From Pseudomonadales bacterium (lineage in GTDB: Bacteria; Pseudomonadota; Gammaproteobacteria; Pseudomonadales; IMCC2047), in NCBI GenBank assembly GCA_024234615.1, contig JACKNY010000001.1, positions 62,001 through 126,000 of the forward strand: a stretch of DNA of 64,000 nt, in the 5' to 3' direction. Below the pieces are notes generated by a model. The model was not told the DNA's origin. It ran no database searches and saw only the letters and a list, made by a program, of their open reading frames with translations. Position 1 is the first letter of the stretch. Each line of letters begins with the position of its first letter. The position numbers were made by a program, and so were the translations under genes. Shown in pieces: positions 25,810-36,333 of this stretch.

Positions 25810-28104
25810 ATGAAAGTATCAAATGTGAACACTGGGGCTGGAAGCAACCGGTTAATACTAGGCCTCATGGTGTTATTGGTCTTCGCGATTGCTGGTTTTA
25901 TCACCATTCTGGTTATTACCAGCACGGAAGGTGGTTTTGATAAACAATATATTCGCCACGCTGGCGAGTTGCGCGTGCTTTCCCAAGAGATTGCCAAAAA
26001 TGCCAATGAAGCGGCTTCCGGTAAGGCTGAAGCTTTTGCAGGGCTGGCAAAAGCGACAGAAGAGTTTGAGCGGCGCTGGGGGTATTTAAAGCAAGGTGAT
26101 CCTAGCGAGGGTATGCCCAGCAGTCCCGTTCAGGTTAAAAGCGATATGGGTTCTGTGCAAGCGGTATGGGAGCAGGTACAGGTTGATGCCAAACAAATTC
26201 TGGCGAGTAAAGAATCCGTACTTGCGCTACACCAAGTGGCTGAAGCACTGAGTGAAACCGTTCCTCAATTGCAAACGGAGTATGATGACGCGATTGCCAT
26301 TCTCTTAGAGAACAATACATCAGCGAGCCAGATTGCCATTGCACAGCGACAGTCATGGCTGGCAGAGCGTATTGTGCGGAATGTAAATATTATTCTTAGA
26401 GGTGGTGAGAATGCAGTACTGGCCGCCGACGCATTCGAATTGGATGCAACGGAGTTTAGCCGTGTCTACGAGGGTATGTTAAAAGGTGATCCAACGCTAA
26501 ATGTGGAGCGTGTAAGAAATACTAAAGTACTAAAGATTTTTGAAAATATCAGCGGTCAATTCCAGGTCGTGCGCGATAGTGTGGATCGTATCATCGAATC
26601 CTCACCGGAATTGTTTCAAGTGCGCGAAGCGGCAAATACTATTTCATCTAACTCAAAAGAATTGTTGAATAAAACCTCGGCATTGGCTGAACGTTTTCAA
26701 GTGCTACCGAATGAGCGCACCGTATCGCCGTTAATGGGTTATGCCTGCGGTATATTGGCCTTGGCCATCATTGGCCTTTTAGGGGTTATTATCTATCGTG
26801 ACACCCGTAAACGACTGAATGAACAATCGGAAACTAATGAGCGTAATCAAACAGCGATTTTACGTCTATTAGATGAAATTGCTGATTTGGCGGATGGTGA
26901 TCTCACCATTAGCGCCACGGTAACCGAAGACTTTACCGGCGCAATCGCCGACTCAATCAATTATGCGATTGATCAGTTACGTAGCCTGGTCGTTTCGATT
27001 AACGAAAACTCAAAAATGGTTTCCTCGGCGGCACAGAAAACCAGAGCGACGGCACAGCATCTGTCTGAAACCTCAGCAAATCAGGCGCGTGATATTACTG
27101 CGGCGACCGGTTCTATCAATCAAATTGCCAGTTCAATGGACGCAGTGTCTGGCAGTGCTGACGAATCTTCTAAAGTAGCTGAGCGTTCGGTTGTGATCGC
27201 GAATAAAGGTGCATCAGCGGTGCAAAACACCATTAACGGTATGGATAAAATTCGTGAGCAAATCCAAAAAACATCTAAGCAGATCAAACGGTTGGGTGAA
27301 AGCTCACAGGAAATTGGTGATATCATTTCGCTGATTGATGACATTGCGGACCAAACTAACATTCTGTCTTTGAATGCAGCGATTCAGGCGTCGATGGCGG
27401 GTGAAGCAGGGCGTGGATTTGCGGTGGTTGCGGATGAAGTTCAGCGCTTGGCGGAACGTTCCGGTGCGGCAACTAAACAGATTGAAGTCTTGGTAAAAAC
27501 TATTCAGGCCGATACTAATGATGCGGTTATTTCGATGGAGCAAACCACGGCAGAAGTGGTGCAAGGAGCGCGTTTGGCTCAGGATGCCGGTGTTGCCTTG
27601 GGCGAAATCGAAGAAGTATCCAACGATTTGGCAAAATTAATTCAGGAAATTTCCGGTGCGGCCAAACAGCAATCCACCGCAGCGAACCAGATATCAAAGT
27701 CAATGAACGTGATTCAGGAAATTACTTCTCAAACCTCATCCGGTACGTTGGCGACAGCCTCATCGATTGGGCATATGGCTGATATGGCTAAGGAAATGCT
27801 GGATTCAGTTGCAGGCTTTAAACTGCCTAACAGTGAAGCCACTGAGCAGCATGAAGAGCATGAGCCAAGGGGCCAGTCCCGAGTACAGGACTCTAGTTCT
27901 GCCGTCACGAAAGAAGTTGCAGAAACTCAAATGGCAAGCAAGGATGAGTCGACTCAGAATGATGATCTTGAGATCGACCCTAAGTTAGGTGAGTTAGCTG
28001 AAATGGATGTAGATGAAGCAGTGACTATTGATGATGGTTTGCTGGCAAATGATGAAACAATGGAAACAAGTGATCAAGAGGGTCGCAATGCTTCCGCAGC
28101 CTAA
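25810..28104 (+). CDS. pilJ: Type IV pilus chemoreceptor PilJ with acidic C-terminal extension
   Basis: A 764-residue methyl-accepting chemotaxis protein. Membrane helices are at about residues 14-36 and 307-331, bracketing a large periplasmic region. A HAMP-like segment and the signalling domain follow, with the hairpin tip [20 protein letters not shown] around 513-533. The signalling domain ends near residue 670 (VAGFKLP). The last 90 residues are Glu/Asp/Ser/Thr-rich, low in hydrophobics, and have no pentapeptide tether for CheR. P. aeruginosa PilJ is about 80 residues shorter. Next gene is chpA; the pilK methyltransferase gene usually found here is absent. Confidence 0.93.
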   Translation: MKVSNVNTGAGSNRLILGLMVLLVFAIAGFITILVITSTEGGFDKQYIRHAGELRVLSQEIAKNANEAASGKAEAFAGLAKATEEFERRWGYLKQGDPSEGMPSSPVQVKSDMGSVQAVWEQVQVDAKQILASKESVLALHQVAEALSETVPQLQTEYDDAIAILLENNTSASQIAIAQRQSWLAERIVRNVNIILRGGENAVLAADAFELDATEFSRVYEGMLKGDPTLNVERVRNTKVLKIFENISGQFQVVRDSVDRIIESSPELFQVREAANTISSNSKELLNKTSALAERFQVLPNERTVSPLMGYACGILALAIIGLLGVIIYRDTRKRLNEQSETNERNQTAILRLLDEIADLADGDLTISATVTEDFTGAIADSINYAIDQLRSLVVSINENSKMVSSAAQKTRATAQHLSETSANQARDITAATGSINQIASSMDAVSGSADESSKVAERSVVIANKGASAVQNTINGMDKIREQIQKTSKQIKRLGESSQEIGDIISLIDDIADQTNILSLNAAIQASMAGEAGRGFAVVADEVQRLAERSGAATKQIEVLVKTIQADTNDAVISMEQTTAEVVQGARLAQDAGVALGEIEEVSNDLAKLIQEISGAAKQQSTAANQISKSMNVIQEITSQTSSGTLATASSIGHMADMAKEMLDSVAGFKLPNSEATEQHEEHEPRGQSRVQDSSSAVTKEVAETQMASKDESTQNDDLEIDPKLGELAEMDVDEAVTIDDGLLANDETMETSDQEGRNASAA

Positions 28105-28236
28105 AGGCGCGGATTTCATTTGCTGCGAAGGTAATTATTGCTGCATGACCAAGAATATCTTGGTAAAAAACACCAATATCTCTAAATTGTGCCTTATTCT
28201 TACAACTAAGGCCCGGCTAAAAAGAACGGAGTCACT

Positions 28237-31200
28237 ATGGGTGAGTCCCATGATGTTATGAATCTCGAATGGGTTCAATCAGATATCGAGCAAACATTGC
28301 TCCAGGCGCAGGAAAGTTTGGAAGCCTGCCTGTCTGGTAATGGAGATTATAAAACCCAGCTTAAAAGCTGCTTTGATGCGGTGCATCAGGTTGCCGGGTC
28401 TTTGCAAATGGTTGGTTTATCTGGTGCTGTGTTACTGACCGAGCAAATGGAATCTCTGTTAAGCGGTATGCTTAATGACGCCGTGAAAAATCGTGATGAC
28501 GCCTATGTCGCTCTCGCGCAGGCAATGGTGCATTTGCCTCCTTACTTGGCGCGTGTTAAAGCCGATGTTGAGGAATCGCCAATACTCCTGTTGAAGGCGA
28601 TCAATGATATCCATAAGGTTTTAGGAACCCAGCCAATTCTTGAGTACTCAATGTTTGATCCCAAACTGGGTGCTCAACGACCACTGGCGTCTGCCGAGTT
28701 AAAGACGAATTTTGCAGAGCACAGCGCGGCTAATATCAGCAAATTACGCCAGATTTTTCAATTTGCATTAATCGGCTTGATTCGTAACGAAGACGTTAAA
28801 GTCAATTTGGTCAGAGTGTCGAACGTTCTGGCTCGGTTACAGCAAGAATGCAACGGCTCGCGAATTAATCAGTTGTGGGAAATTTCCTGTGCCATGATTG
28901 AAGCTATGATTGGCGGTGCCATTGAGCTGAATACTGAAGTGATAGAGCTGCTGCGTTCGACTGATAAAGAAATAAAGCGACTCGCTGAAGCGGGTGAAAA
29001 TGGATTAGACCAACAGCCAAAAGAAAATCTGTTAAAGGGTATGCTCTACCATGTCGCGAAAACTACTTTGGATAGCGCTCAGATTCAAATCATTAAACAG
29101 ACTTATGATCTGGACCGCTACCAGCTGAGCGATGATAGGGACCCCCATGCCAGATTATTTGTTGGGCCCGACAAGGATACGCTGAATTCAGCAGTGTTAG
29201 CGCTGATGGAAGAGTTGCAGCGCATCAAAGATACCATTGATCTGTATGTGAGAAATGAAGTTAAAACAAATATTGATCTGGGTGGATTAAAACCAAGTTT
29301 ACGGCAAATTGCCAGCACACTGGTTATGCTGAATCTTGAAGAGCCAAAAGTTGTGGTGCAAGAGCAGTTGGACGTATTGGCTGAACATTCTAATGGCGGG
29401 GCTGAAATACCCAGTGAAAAATTGCTTAGGATCGCTGAAGCCCTTTTGTATGTGGAATCTCAGCTGAATGGTATCGTTGAAAGGACTAACTCTTCACAAG
29501 TTGACAGCATTAGCGCCTATGCAGATAAAGCGGTAGAAAGAGTGATTCTGGAAAGCCTGTCTAATATGAAACAGGCTAAAGATGACATTCAGGAATTTGT
29601 CCTCAGTAATGCTGATTTTGAAAAATTAGAGAATGTTCCGGTCATTTTACGTAGTGCCTATGGCGGCCTTTCTATGATTGCTCAGTCAGCCGCTGCACAA
29701 CTGGTTTTCTCAGTCGCTCAGTATATTGAGGACGATATATTAGCGTTAATGAAAGAGCCGCAAGCCGATGTGATGGATACCTTGGCGGAAGTGGTCTCGA
29801 CAGTGGAATACTATTTGGAGGGGTTGGCAGAAGACAAACCTTCTAACGCGAAAATTTTGGAAGTGGCAAAATCACGTATTGCATCGTTGGGGTACCCCGT
29901 TGAGCAAAGTGAAGGTATTACCAGCGAAGATGAGTGGGATCAATCGGAGTCTTTTGTTGAATCGAATAGCAAAGATGAAGTTTTGGAAACTGCCGCACCG
30001 GAGGACTCCGTTGCCCAGAGTTCGGATGAGATAACATTTGAACTTGATTCGACGCTTGATGATCTCGAAGGGTTGGGTGAACTGGTGCCTTCGTCTGATG
30101 AAGAACAGGCCATTGATCTTGACAGTGATGAAGAAGAAATTAAGTTCGAATTGCCGGTTAATGATGAGCTGATAGCAGAACCAGTTCTTACTACGCAATC
30201 CACAGAGCCTGAGGAAGATATCATCGCCCCAGAGGTTGCGATTGAATCGGGCTTTGCGAATGAGGAAGAACTGGTTGATGAAGAAATACTAGAGATTTTC
30301 GCAGAAGAAGCGGAAGAAGTTATTGGCGTCATTAATGAGCATTGGCCGTTATATGCGGACAACCATAGCCAGAGTGGTTCACTATCAGAGGTACGTCGAG
30401 CTTTCCATACACTGAAAGGAAGTGGACGTATGGTTAAAGCGTCGGTGATTTCTGAGCTAGCGTGGTCTGTTGAAAACTTGCTTAATCATCTGATTGAAGA
30501 GTCGCTGGTTATTAATCAGCCCATTCTAACGCTTGTTGATGACGTGCGTGCCGAGTTGCCCGCCCTGTTACAGCATTTTATTGAGCGAACAAACCCGGAA
30601 ACCGATGTTGCTGGCTTGATGAGTAGAGCTGACAGATTAGTGGCTGGCGAAGAGGTGGTTGAAGCCGTTATTGAGCCGACACCAGAAGTTGAGCGGGAAG
30701 AAATTACAGATGTTCTAGCTGATGAGCTGAGTGTGGCCCCGCCATCTGAGGTTGAGAAAGAAGCTTCTGAAGATATTGCCGAATATCCTGTGGAAGCAAG
30801 CCTTGAGGATAGTGTTGAGTTTGGTGTTCAGTTAATCGACGTCAATGATAACGCAACCGAAATAGAGCAACTGGAAGCGCAACCTCAAAATATGGAGGAT
30901 GACAGCGAGGCAGAAGAACCGGAGGTTTCGCTCAATGAAATCTTTAGTCAGGAGGCGAAGACTCATCTTTCAGTGCTTGAAGCCTTTATCGAATCCTACC
31001 GCCAATCCGAAGGGCAAGCGATTACCTTCACTGAAGAATTATACCGAGCGTTACATACCCTCAAGGGCAGTGCGCGCATGGCATCTTTGGATGCCATTGC
31101 TGAAATCGCCGCCGCGAGTGAAACGCTGGCGAAAGAACTGGGTGCTTACCATTTGATGGCAGACCAAGCAACAGTAACTTTGCTGGATGAAGCCAAAAAC

Positions 31201-34200
31201 CTTATGAAGGGAGCTGTTGAGCAGTTAGCATCGCAACAGGAAATTGAGATTGTAGGTGCGGAAGATTTGATTAGGCGTATTGCCGATCTTCAGCTCGAAC
31301 GTATCCATCTGGCAGAAAAATCGGGTGCCGGTAATGAGGAAGAGTTATCACCTGCCTTGAGATTCTTGCGCGATAACATTGATCCGATCTGCGAGGTTAC
31401 TGAGCAGTTTGAGCAGTGGCGTGAGCAGCCGACGCTAGGGTCTACATTGTTCGAAACACTGGTTGCGCAGGTTTCCAGTCTGAATGAAGCGGCACAAGTT
31501 TGCGAGCAGCCAGAGATTGAAACGTTGCTAGCGACCCTGGAATATGTCTACCGCACGATAGACGGTTTAAAATTACAGCTGGCGCCGCAAATGATATCGG
31601 CGCTCAACTCTGCCCATGAGGGGCTGGTAGGTTTGGTTGATCAGCTTGCTGCCAGCCAGCAGTTAGTGGTATCAGAAAGTTGGGCCATAGAGTTGGATAA
31701 TGCGCTCACCGAATTACAGGAAATGAAGCCAAATGAAGCGCCAGCTGAAATAGACGCAGCGTTTGCCGAGAAACCTCCAGAGGATACACCTCCTCAACCG
31801 GTGGAAATAGAGCCTCACCATACTATCTCAGACGCATCAGAAGTAACCGAGCTGGAGCCTGAGAATCTGACTGTGGCGGTTGCTCAGGATGAAGAGATTG
31901 ATCAGGAATTGATTGAAATTTTCCTCAGCGAAGCAGATGAAATTATGGAGGTTACCGCCGAGGCGAAACAGCGCTGGATTGAAAATACTGAAGATTTAAC
32001 CGCTGTTGATGAGTTACAAAGAGGCTTACACACCCTGAAGGGTAGCTCACGTATGGCAGGGGTATCGGCCATAGGTAACCTCAGCCATGAGCTTGAGTCG
32101 GTTTATGAGGATGTCATTGCTGGGCGTATTAATGCCTCCGCTGAACTGTTTGACCTTGCCCATGAGTGTGATGATCGTTTGGCCGATATGGTTTCGGAAT
32201 TGCGATCAGGAGCTATTTGTCGAGATGCAACAGGATTGATTGAAAAGGTTAAAGAATTTCACCGCCAGCAACTTGATCCCACTGCTGCGAAAAGCTCAGA
32301 GCCGCGCAAAGTTGTATTTGATACATCCTTAGGTGCTACCGTTGAAGCGGATGGTGAACAATTAAACGCGTTCTTTATGGCTGCAGACAACTGGCTGGCC
32401 CTGCTTACTGAGACTATCCAGACAGCAGTAACACGTGGTGCAATGTCAGATGCGGATCACAGCAAAACCTTTGAATTGTTAACACAGATTCAGGAGTCAG
32501 CTTATACGTCTGAGGTGAATGAAATTGGTGATTTATGCCAGTTATTTGCCGAGTTAGTTGGTAATTTAGAGCCTCAAGATTTGGCCATTCCAGCCACCAT
32601 AACAGATTTAGCAGAGTGGTTAGAGCGTATTGAGTCCAGTTATCAGGAGGCTAAGTCTGCCGCCGCAGGTGAGGTTCAAGTTGCAGAGATTGAGGCTCAA
32701 TACCCGGATAAAACTGAGTCCGCCTATCCAGAAAGTAGCGCCAGCGATCATAAAGCGTCGGCGGCTGTGCAAAAACCGAAGAATGAAACGGTACGTGTAC
32801 CATCTGCTTTACTCGAGCACTTAGTTGATTTGGCGGGTGAAACCAGCGTATCTCGGTCGCGGGTAGAGCAGCAGGTCAGTAATTTTGGCTACGCTATTGA
32901 GGAAATGGCATCAACGATTGAGCGGTTACGTGAGCAGTTGCGTCGGATGGAAATTGAAACGGAAGCGCAAATTTTATTTGGCCAGGAGCGCGAAGGTCCC
33001 GAGCATGAAGGCTTTGACCCTCTGGAAATGGATCGCTATAGCCGTATCCAGGAGTTATCACGTTCCTTAGTTGAGTCCGTGTCTGACTTGTTTGATTTGA
33101 AGGATACTTTGCATGATCGTTCGCGCTACACAGAAACGCTGCTGTTGCAGCAGTCGCGCATTAATACCGAGCTGCAAGAAGGCTTGATGAAAACGCACAT
33201 GGTGCCTTTTGCCAGAATGGCGCCACGGTTACAACGAGTTGTACGTCAGGTTAGTAGTGAACTGAACAAGAAAGTTGAATTACAGATTAAGAATATTGAT
33301 ACTGAAATGGACCGTTCGCTGCTTGAACATATGACTGCTCCGTTAGAACATATGCTCAGAAATGCGGTCGACCATGGTGTCGAGTTACCCAGTCAGCGGG
33401 TTGCCGCAGGGAAGCCCGAAATTGGCCGCGTCAGCCTGGAGTTATCGCGAGATGGTGGCGATATACTGCTAACCTTGCGAGATGATGGCGCTGGCATTGA
33501 TGTTGACTCAGTAAAAGCCAAAGCGATTGAGCGAGGTTTAATGACGGCGGACTCCAATCTGAGCGATCATCAGATTCTGCAGTTCATTATGCAGGCAGGT
33601 TTCAGTACAGCAAAACAAGTGACACAAATATCTGGTCGCGGTGTTGGTATGGATGTCGTGAGCAATGAAATTAAGCTCATGGGCGGATCAATCGAAATCA
33701 ACTCTACCAAAAACAAGGGAACCTGCTTCCTTGTGCGTGTGCCGTTTGCGGTTTCTATTAATCGTGCTTTGATGGTGACAATTGGGGAGGAAGTATACGC
33801 ACTGCCATTAAGTACTATTGAAGGCGTCGTGCGAGTTTCGCCCTATGAATTGGAAGAATATTATCGTCCGGATGGCCCCGATTTTGAATACGCCGGTCAG
33901 CGCTACGACCTGAAATATCTAGGTGAATATCTAGGACATGGTAACAGTTATCAATTACAAAACCAGGCAATGCCCTTGCCGGTGGTACTGATTCGTACAG
34001 CCGAACATACCGCGGCAGTTCAGGTCGACAGTGTCAGCGGCAGCCGAGAAATTGTGGTGAAACCGCTTGGGCCGCAGTTAGGTGTTATTCCCGGTATGTC
34101 AGGGGCAACAATTTTGGGTGATGGGCGAGTTGTATTGATTCTGGATATGGCAGCCATGATACGATCAATGGCCGCTGAAGTCAGAGATATGCCGGTTGTC

Positions 34201-34620
34201 GGTGCTGCCTTGACGCCAGTATCCGAGAATCTGCAGGTCATGGTGGTTGATGACTCCGTAACGGTGCGAAAAGTGGCATCCCGACTGCTAGAGCGCCATG
34301 GCATGGATGTGGTGATTGCCAAAGATGGGTTAGAAGCAATGACGAAGTTGCAGGATATATTGCCGGATATTATGCTTTTGGATATTGAAATGCCGCGTAT
34401 GGACGGTTTTGAATTGGCCTCGCTGATGCGTCATGATGAGCGTTTGCAGGATGTACCTATCGTCATGATTACCTCGCGTACCGGCGATAAACACCGTGAG
34501 CGGGCCTTAGAAATTGGGGTTAACCGTTTTATGGGTAAACCCTTTCAAGAATCGGAGTTGCTCGACGCCATCGCCGAATTAACAGATTTTGAGCGGCGTG
34601 AAGTGGCTCAGGCTGATTAA
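28237..34620 (+). CDS. chpA: ChpA hybrid CheA-type histidine kinase
   Basis: A 2127-residue multidomain kinase of the Pil-Chp system. An N-terminal FimL-like region has H50 in VHQVAGSLQM. Three canonical phosphotransfer domains have HTLKG histidines at H724, H940 and H1265, separated by long acidic linkers. The CheA part contains the dimerisation helices (VRVPSALLEHLVDLAGE), the N box MLRNAVDHGVE near 1707, the DDGAGID and GRGVGMDVV ATP-lid motifs, and a CheW-like domain. A C-terminal receiver has the acidic pair D2005/D2006 and phospho-acceptor D2049. P. aeruginosa ChpA is larger, with more phosphotransfer domains. CGGAG lies six bases before the ATG. Confidence 0.96.
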   Translation: MGESHDVMNLEWVQSDIEQTLLQAQESLEACLSGNGDYKTQLKSCFDAVHQVAGSLQMVGLSGAVLLTEQMESLLSGMLNDAVKNRDDAYVALAQAMVHLPPYLARVKADVEESPILLLKAINDIHKVLGTQPILEYSMFDPKLGAQRPLASAELKTNFAEHSAANISKLRQIFQFALIGLIRNEDVKVNLVRVSNVLARLQQECNGSRINQLWEISCAMIEAMIGGAIELNTEVIELLRSTDKEIKRLAEAGENGLDQQPKENLLKGMLYHVAKTTLDSAQIQIIKQTYDLDRYQLSDDRDPHARLFVGPDKDTLNSAVLALMEELQRIKDTIDLYVRNEVKTNIDLGGLKPSLRQIASTLVMLNLEEPKVVVQEQLDVLAEHSNGGAEIPSEKLLRIAEALLYVESQLNGIVERTNSSQVDSISAYADKAVERVILESLSNMKQAKDDIQEFVLSNADFEKLENVPVILRSAYGGLSMIAQSAAAQLVFSVAQYIEDDILALMKEPQADVMDTLAEVVSTVEYYLEGLAEDKPSNAKILEVAKSRIASLGYPVEQSEGITSEDEWDQSESFVESNSKDEVLETAAPEDSVAQSSDEITFELDSTLDDLEGLGELVPSSDEEQAIDLDSDEEEIKFELPVNDELIAEPVLTTQSTEPEEDIIAPEVAIESGFANEEELVDEEILEIFAEEAEEVIGVINEHWPLYADNHSQSGSLSEVRRAFHTLKGSGRMVKASVISELAWSVENLLNHLIEESLVINQPILTLVDDVRAELPALLQHFIERTNPETDVAGLMSRADRLVAGEEVVEAVIEPTPEVEREEITDVLADELSVAPPSEVEKEASEDIAEYPVEASLEDSVEFGVQLIDVNDNATEIEQLEAQPQNMEDDSEAEEPEVSLNEIFSQEAKTHLSVLEAFIESYRQSEGQAITFTEELYRALHTLKGSARMASLDAIAEIAAASETLAKELGAYHLMADQATVTLLDEAKNLMKGAVEQLASQQEIEIVGAEDLIRRIADLQLERIHLAEKSGAGNEEELSPALRFLRDNIDPICEVTEQFEQWREQPTLGSTLFETLVAQVSSLNEAAQVCEQPEIETLLATLEYVYRTIDGLKLQLAPQMISALNSAHEGLVGLVDQLAASQQLVVSESWAIELDNALTELQEMKPNEAPAEIDAAFAEKPPEDTPPQPVEIEPHHTISDASEVTELEPENLTVAVAQDEEIDQELIEIFLSEADEIMEVTAEAKQRWIENTEDLTAVDELQRGLHTLKGSSRMAGVSAIGNLSHELESVYEDVIAGRINASAELFDLAHECDDRLADMVSELRSGAICRDATGLIEKVKEFHRQQLDPTAAKSSEPRKVVFDTSLGATVEADGEQLNAFFMAADNWLALLTETIQTAVTRGAMSDADHSKTFELLTQIQESAYTSEVNEIGDLCQLFAELVGNLEPQDLAIPATITDLAEWLERIESSYQEAKSAAAGEVQVAEIEAQYPDKTESAYPESSASDHKASAAVQKPKNETVRVPSALLEHLVDLAGETSVSRSRVEQQVSNFGYAIEEMASTIERLREQLRRMEIETEAQILFGQEREGPEHEGFDPLEMDRYSRIQELSRSLVESVSDLFDLKDTLHDRSRYTETLLLQQSRINTELQEGLMKTHMVPFARMAPRLQRVVRQVSSELNKKVELQIKNIDTEMDRSLLEHMTAPLEHMLRNAVDHGVELPSQRVAAGKPEIGRVSLELSRDGGDILLTLRDDGAGIDVDSVKAKAIERGLMTADSNLSDHQILQFIMQAGFSTAKQVTQISGRGVGMDVVSNEIKLMGGSIEINSTKNKGTCFLVRVPFAVSINRALMVTIGEEVYALPLSTIEGVVRVSPYELEEYYRPDGPDFEYAGQRYDLKYLGEYLGHGNSYQLQNQAMPLPVVLIRTAEHTAAVQVDSVSGSREIVVKPLGPQLGVIPGMSGATILGDGRVVLILDMAAMIRSMAAEVRDMPVVGAALTPVSENLQVMVVDDSVTVRKVASRLLERHGMDVVIAKDGLEAMTKLQDILPDIMLLDIEMPRMDGFELASLMRHDERLQDVPIVMITSRTGDKHRERALEIGVNRFMGKPFQESELLDAIAELTDFERREVAQAD

Positions 34621-34659
34621 ATTGACAGTTAAATGCTGAAAACAAAAAAGGATATAAGC

Positions 34660-35115
34660 ATGACAGACAGCTCGGTACCCGGTTTGATATTTCCACTACA
34701 GGATCGCAGCCTGTTGTTGCCCGATACCTTGGTGGCGGAAATAACGCCCATGGCAGGATTGATCGTGGAATCGAGTAAACAGCGTTGGTTATTAGGACGT
34801 AAGCATTGGCGTAATTTGCGTATTCCTGTAATTTCGTTTGAAACCCTGTCTGGCGGCAGTCTCAGGAAACATTCGGAGCATGCCTGCATAGCGGTTGTTA
34901 AAGGTTCTGGTACGCACGAACAACTACCTTTCTGGGGGTTGTTGTTACAGAACAAGCCGAAGTCAGTGAAGGTATATGAGCATGATCTTACGGTTATTAA
35001 TGAGACGCTCAGTGACTCTGAGTTGATGGCTGTTTCGGTAAAAGAGAATGCGGTCCGAATCCCTAACCTGGAATATCTTGAAGAGCAGCTCATCTCTTCC
35101 AGCGCCGTACACTAA
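34660..35115 (+). CDS. chpC: CheW-like protein ChpC
   Basis: A 151-residue CheW-domain protein, the last member of the pilus chemosensory operon. It begins GLIFPLQDRSLLLPDTLVAEITPM and ends with VKENAVRIPNLEYLEEQL, as in ChpC. The start is placed at 34660 because AGGAT lies seven bases upstream; an in-frame ATG at 34633 would add nine lysine-rich residues. It follows chpA after 39 bp, where P. aeruginosa has chpB first. ChpC is thought to link additional receptors to ChpA. Confidence 0.88.
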   Translation: MTDSSVPGLIFPLQDRSLLLPDTLVAEITPMAGLIVESSKQRWLLGRKHWRNLRIPVISFETLSGGSLRKHSEHACIAVVKGSGTHEQLPFWGLLLQNKPKSVKVYEHDLTVINETLSDSELMAVSVKENAVRIPNLEYLEEQLISSSAVH

Positions 35116-35163
35116 TACCCCATTCGTCTTAAATGCTATGCCCGCTAGCGAAGAAGTGAGTGC

Positions 35164-35547
35164 CTATTTTTCTTTGCTTTTATGCGCTAGCTGGGCAGCA
35201 TTCTGTTCCCAGTTCTGGCCATCAAAGGCAATCAAGGTAACGTGCTCTGGTTGATGATCCAAACAGCGAAGGTTAACATCGACGCCATCGGGGTTGGAGC
35301 GTGGAATATAGAAGGGTTTGATGCCGCAAATTGCGCAGAAATAGTGTTTCGCTATACCGGTATTAAACTGATAAGTTTGCAACTGCTCTGCACCCTGTAA
35401 TAAGCGAAACTCAGATTTGGGTACAATTAGGTGTAGAAATCCCGATTTACTACAGATTGAACAATTACAGTCTTCGACCTCCACTTGTGCTGGCGCATTT
35501 ACTTCAAACTTAATGGCGCCACAGTGGCAGCCTCCGGTATACAGCAT
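35164..35547 (-). CDS. GFA-family zinc-binding protein
   Basis: A 127-residue protein of the glutathione-dependent formaldehyde-activating (GFA) fold. Zinc-site cysteines are visible in GGCHCGAIKFEV, EDCNCSICSKSGF and HYFCAICGIKPFY. Members of the family are often annotated as formaldehyde-glutathione condensing enzymes, but most are uncharacterised, so no substrate is assigned. It lies 26 bp downstream of rsmE, same strand, and converges with chpC. Confidence 0.85.
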   Translation of the reverse strand: MLYTGGCHCGAIKFEVNAPAQVEVEDCNCSICSKSGFLHLIVPKSEFRLLQGAEQLQTYQFNTGIAKHYFCAICGIKPFYIPRSNPDGVDVNLRCLDHQPEHVTLIAFDGQNWEQNAAQLAHKSKEK

Positions 35548-35573
35548 AAGAGTTCCTTACATAGACGAGTGGG

Positions 35574-36302
35574 CTAAGCGAGATCTCCCCACTGGTACTG
35601 AAGTATGCTCAGCGCAGCAAGGGGGGCGGTTTCAGTGCGCAGCACGCGGGGTCCCAATTGTAACGGGCAGAACTGTGCGTTTATTGCTTGTGCTATTTCA
35701 GCGTTACTAAACCCACCTTCTGGGCCAATGAGCAAAATAATCGAAGCTGGTCGTACGGTCGTTTCAAGTGGATTTTCACTTGCTGGCTGTAAAATTAGTT
35801 TCAAATCTGCATCCGCGAGATTAATCCAATCGTAAAAAGAACTGGGCGGATAAATTTTTGGCAACAGGTTTAATCCAGTCTGCTCGCAGGCGCTAGCAGA
35901 AACCTTCTGCCAGTGTGTCAGTTTTTTCTCCAACCTGTCGTTCTTAAGTTTAACCTCGCAACGCTCACTGAATAAGGGTGTTATAGCGGCAACTCCAAGC
36001 TCAGTGGCTTTTTGTACGACGAAATCCATCCTTTCCCCGCGTGATATCGCAATACCAAGATGTATGGCAAGCGGGGAGCTGTTATTCGGCGGGCTAAAAG
36101 TGAGCAGCTTAATATTTACCCCTTGACGGTCAGAATGTAGGATTTTAGCCTCATACTCTCCACCTTGGCCGTTAAAAACTCTAATCTTGGCGTCGATAGA
36201 AAGCCTTAGTACCCGTGTAAGATAGTGACTCGCTTCAGGGCCAAGCAGTATCTGGGCGTTGCTGATTAAAGTTTGGTCAACGAAAACTCTAGGGATGCGC
36301 AT
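35574..36302 (-). CDS. rsmE: 16S rRNA m3U1498 methyltransferase RsmE
   Basis: A 242-residue SPOUT-class methyltransferase that modifies U1498 of 16S rRNA. The N-terminal PUA-like part contains EASHYLTRVLRLS. The knotted C-terminal SAM site is formed by ILLIGPEGGFSNAEI and LQLGPRVLRTETAPLAAL. Length is standard. It follows metF after 31 bp and probably shares its transcript. Confidence 0.95.
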   Translation of the reverse strand: MRIPRVFVDQTLISNAQILLGPEASHYLTRVLRLSIDAKIRVFNGQGGEYEAKILHSDRQGVNIKLLTFSPPNNSSPLAIHLGIAISRGERMDFVVQKATELGVAAITPLFSERCEVKLKNDRLEKKLTHWQKVSASACEQTGLNLLPKIYPPSSFYDWINLADADLKLILQPASENPLETTVRPASIILLIGPEGGFSNAEIAQAINAQFCPLQLGPRVLRTETAPLAALSILQYQWGDLA

Positions 36303-36333
36303 ATCGTTTAACTGACAGAGTTAAAGAATGAAG

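Noticed and set aside
28105..28236. Remnant of pilK between pilJ and chpA
   Set aside because: No frame in this gap resembles a methyltransferase; it is only 132 bp and includes the chpA ribosome site.
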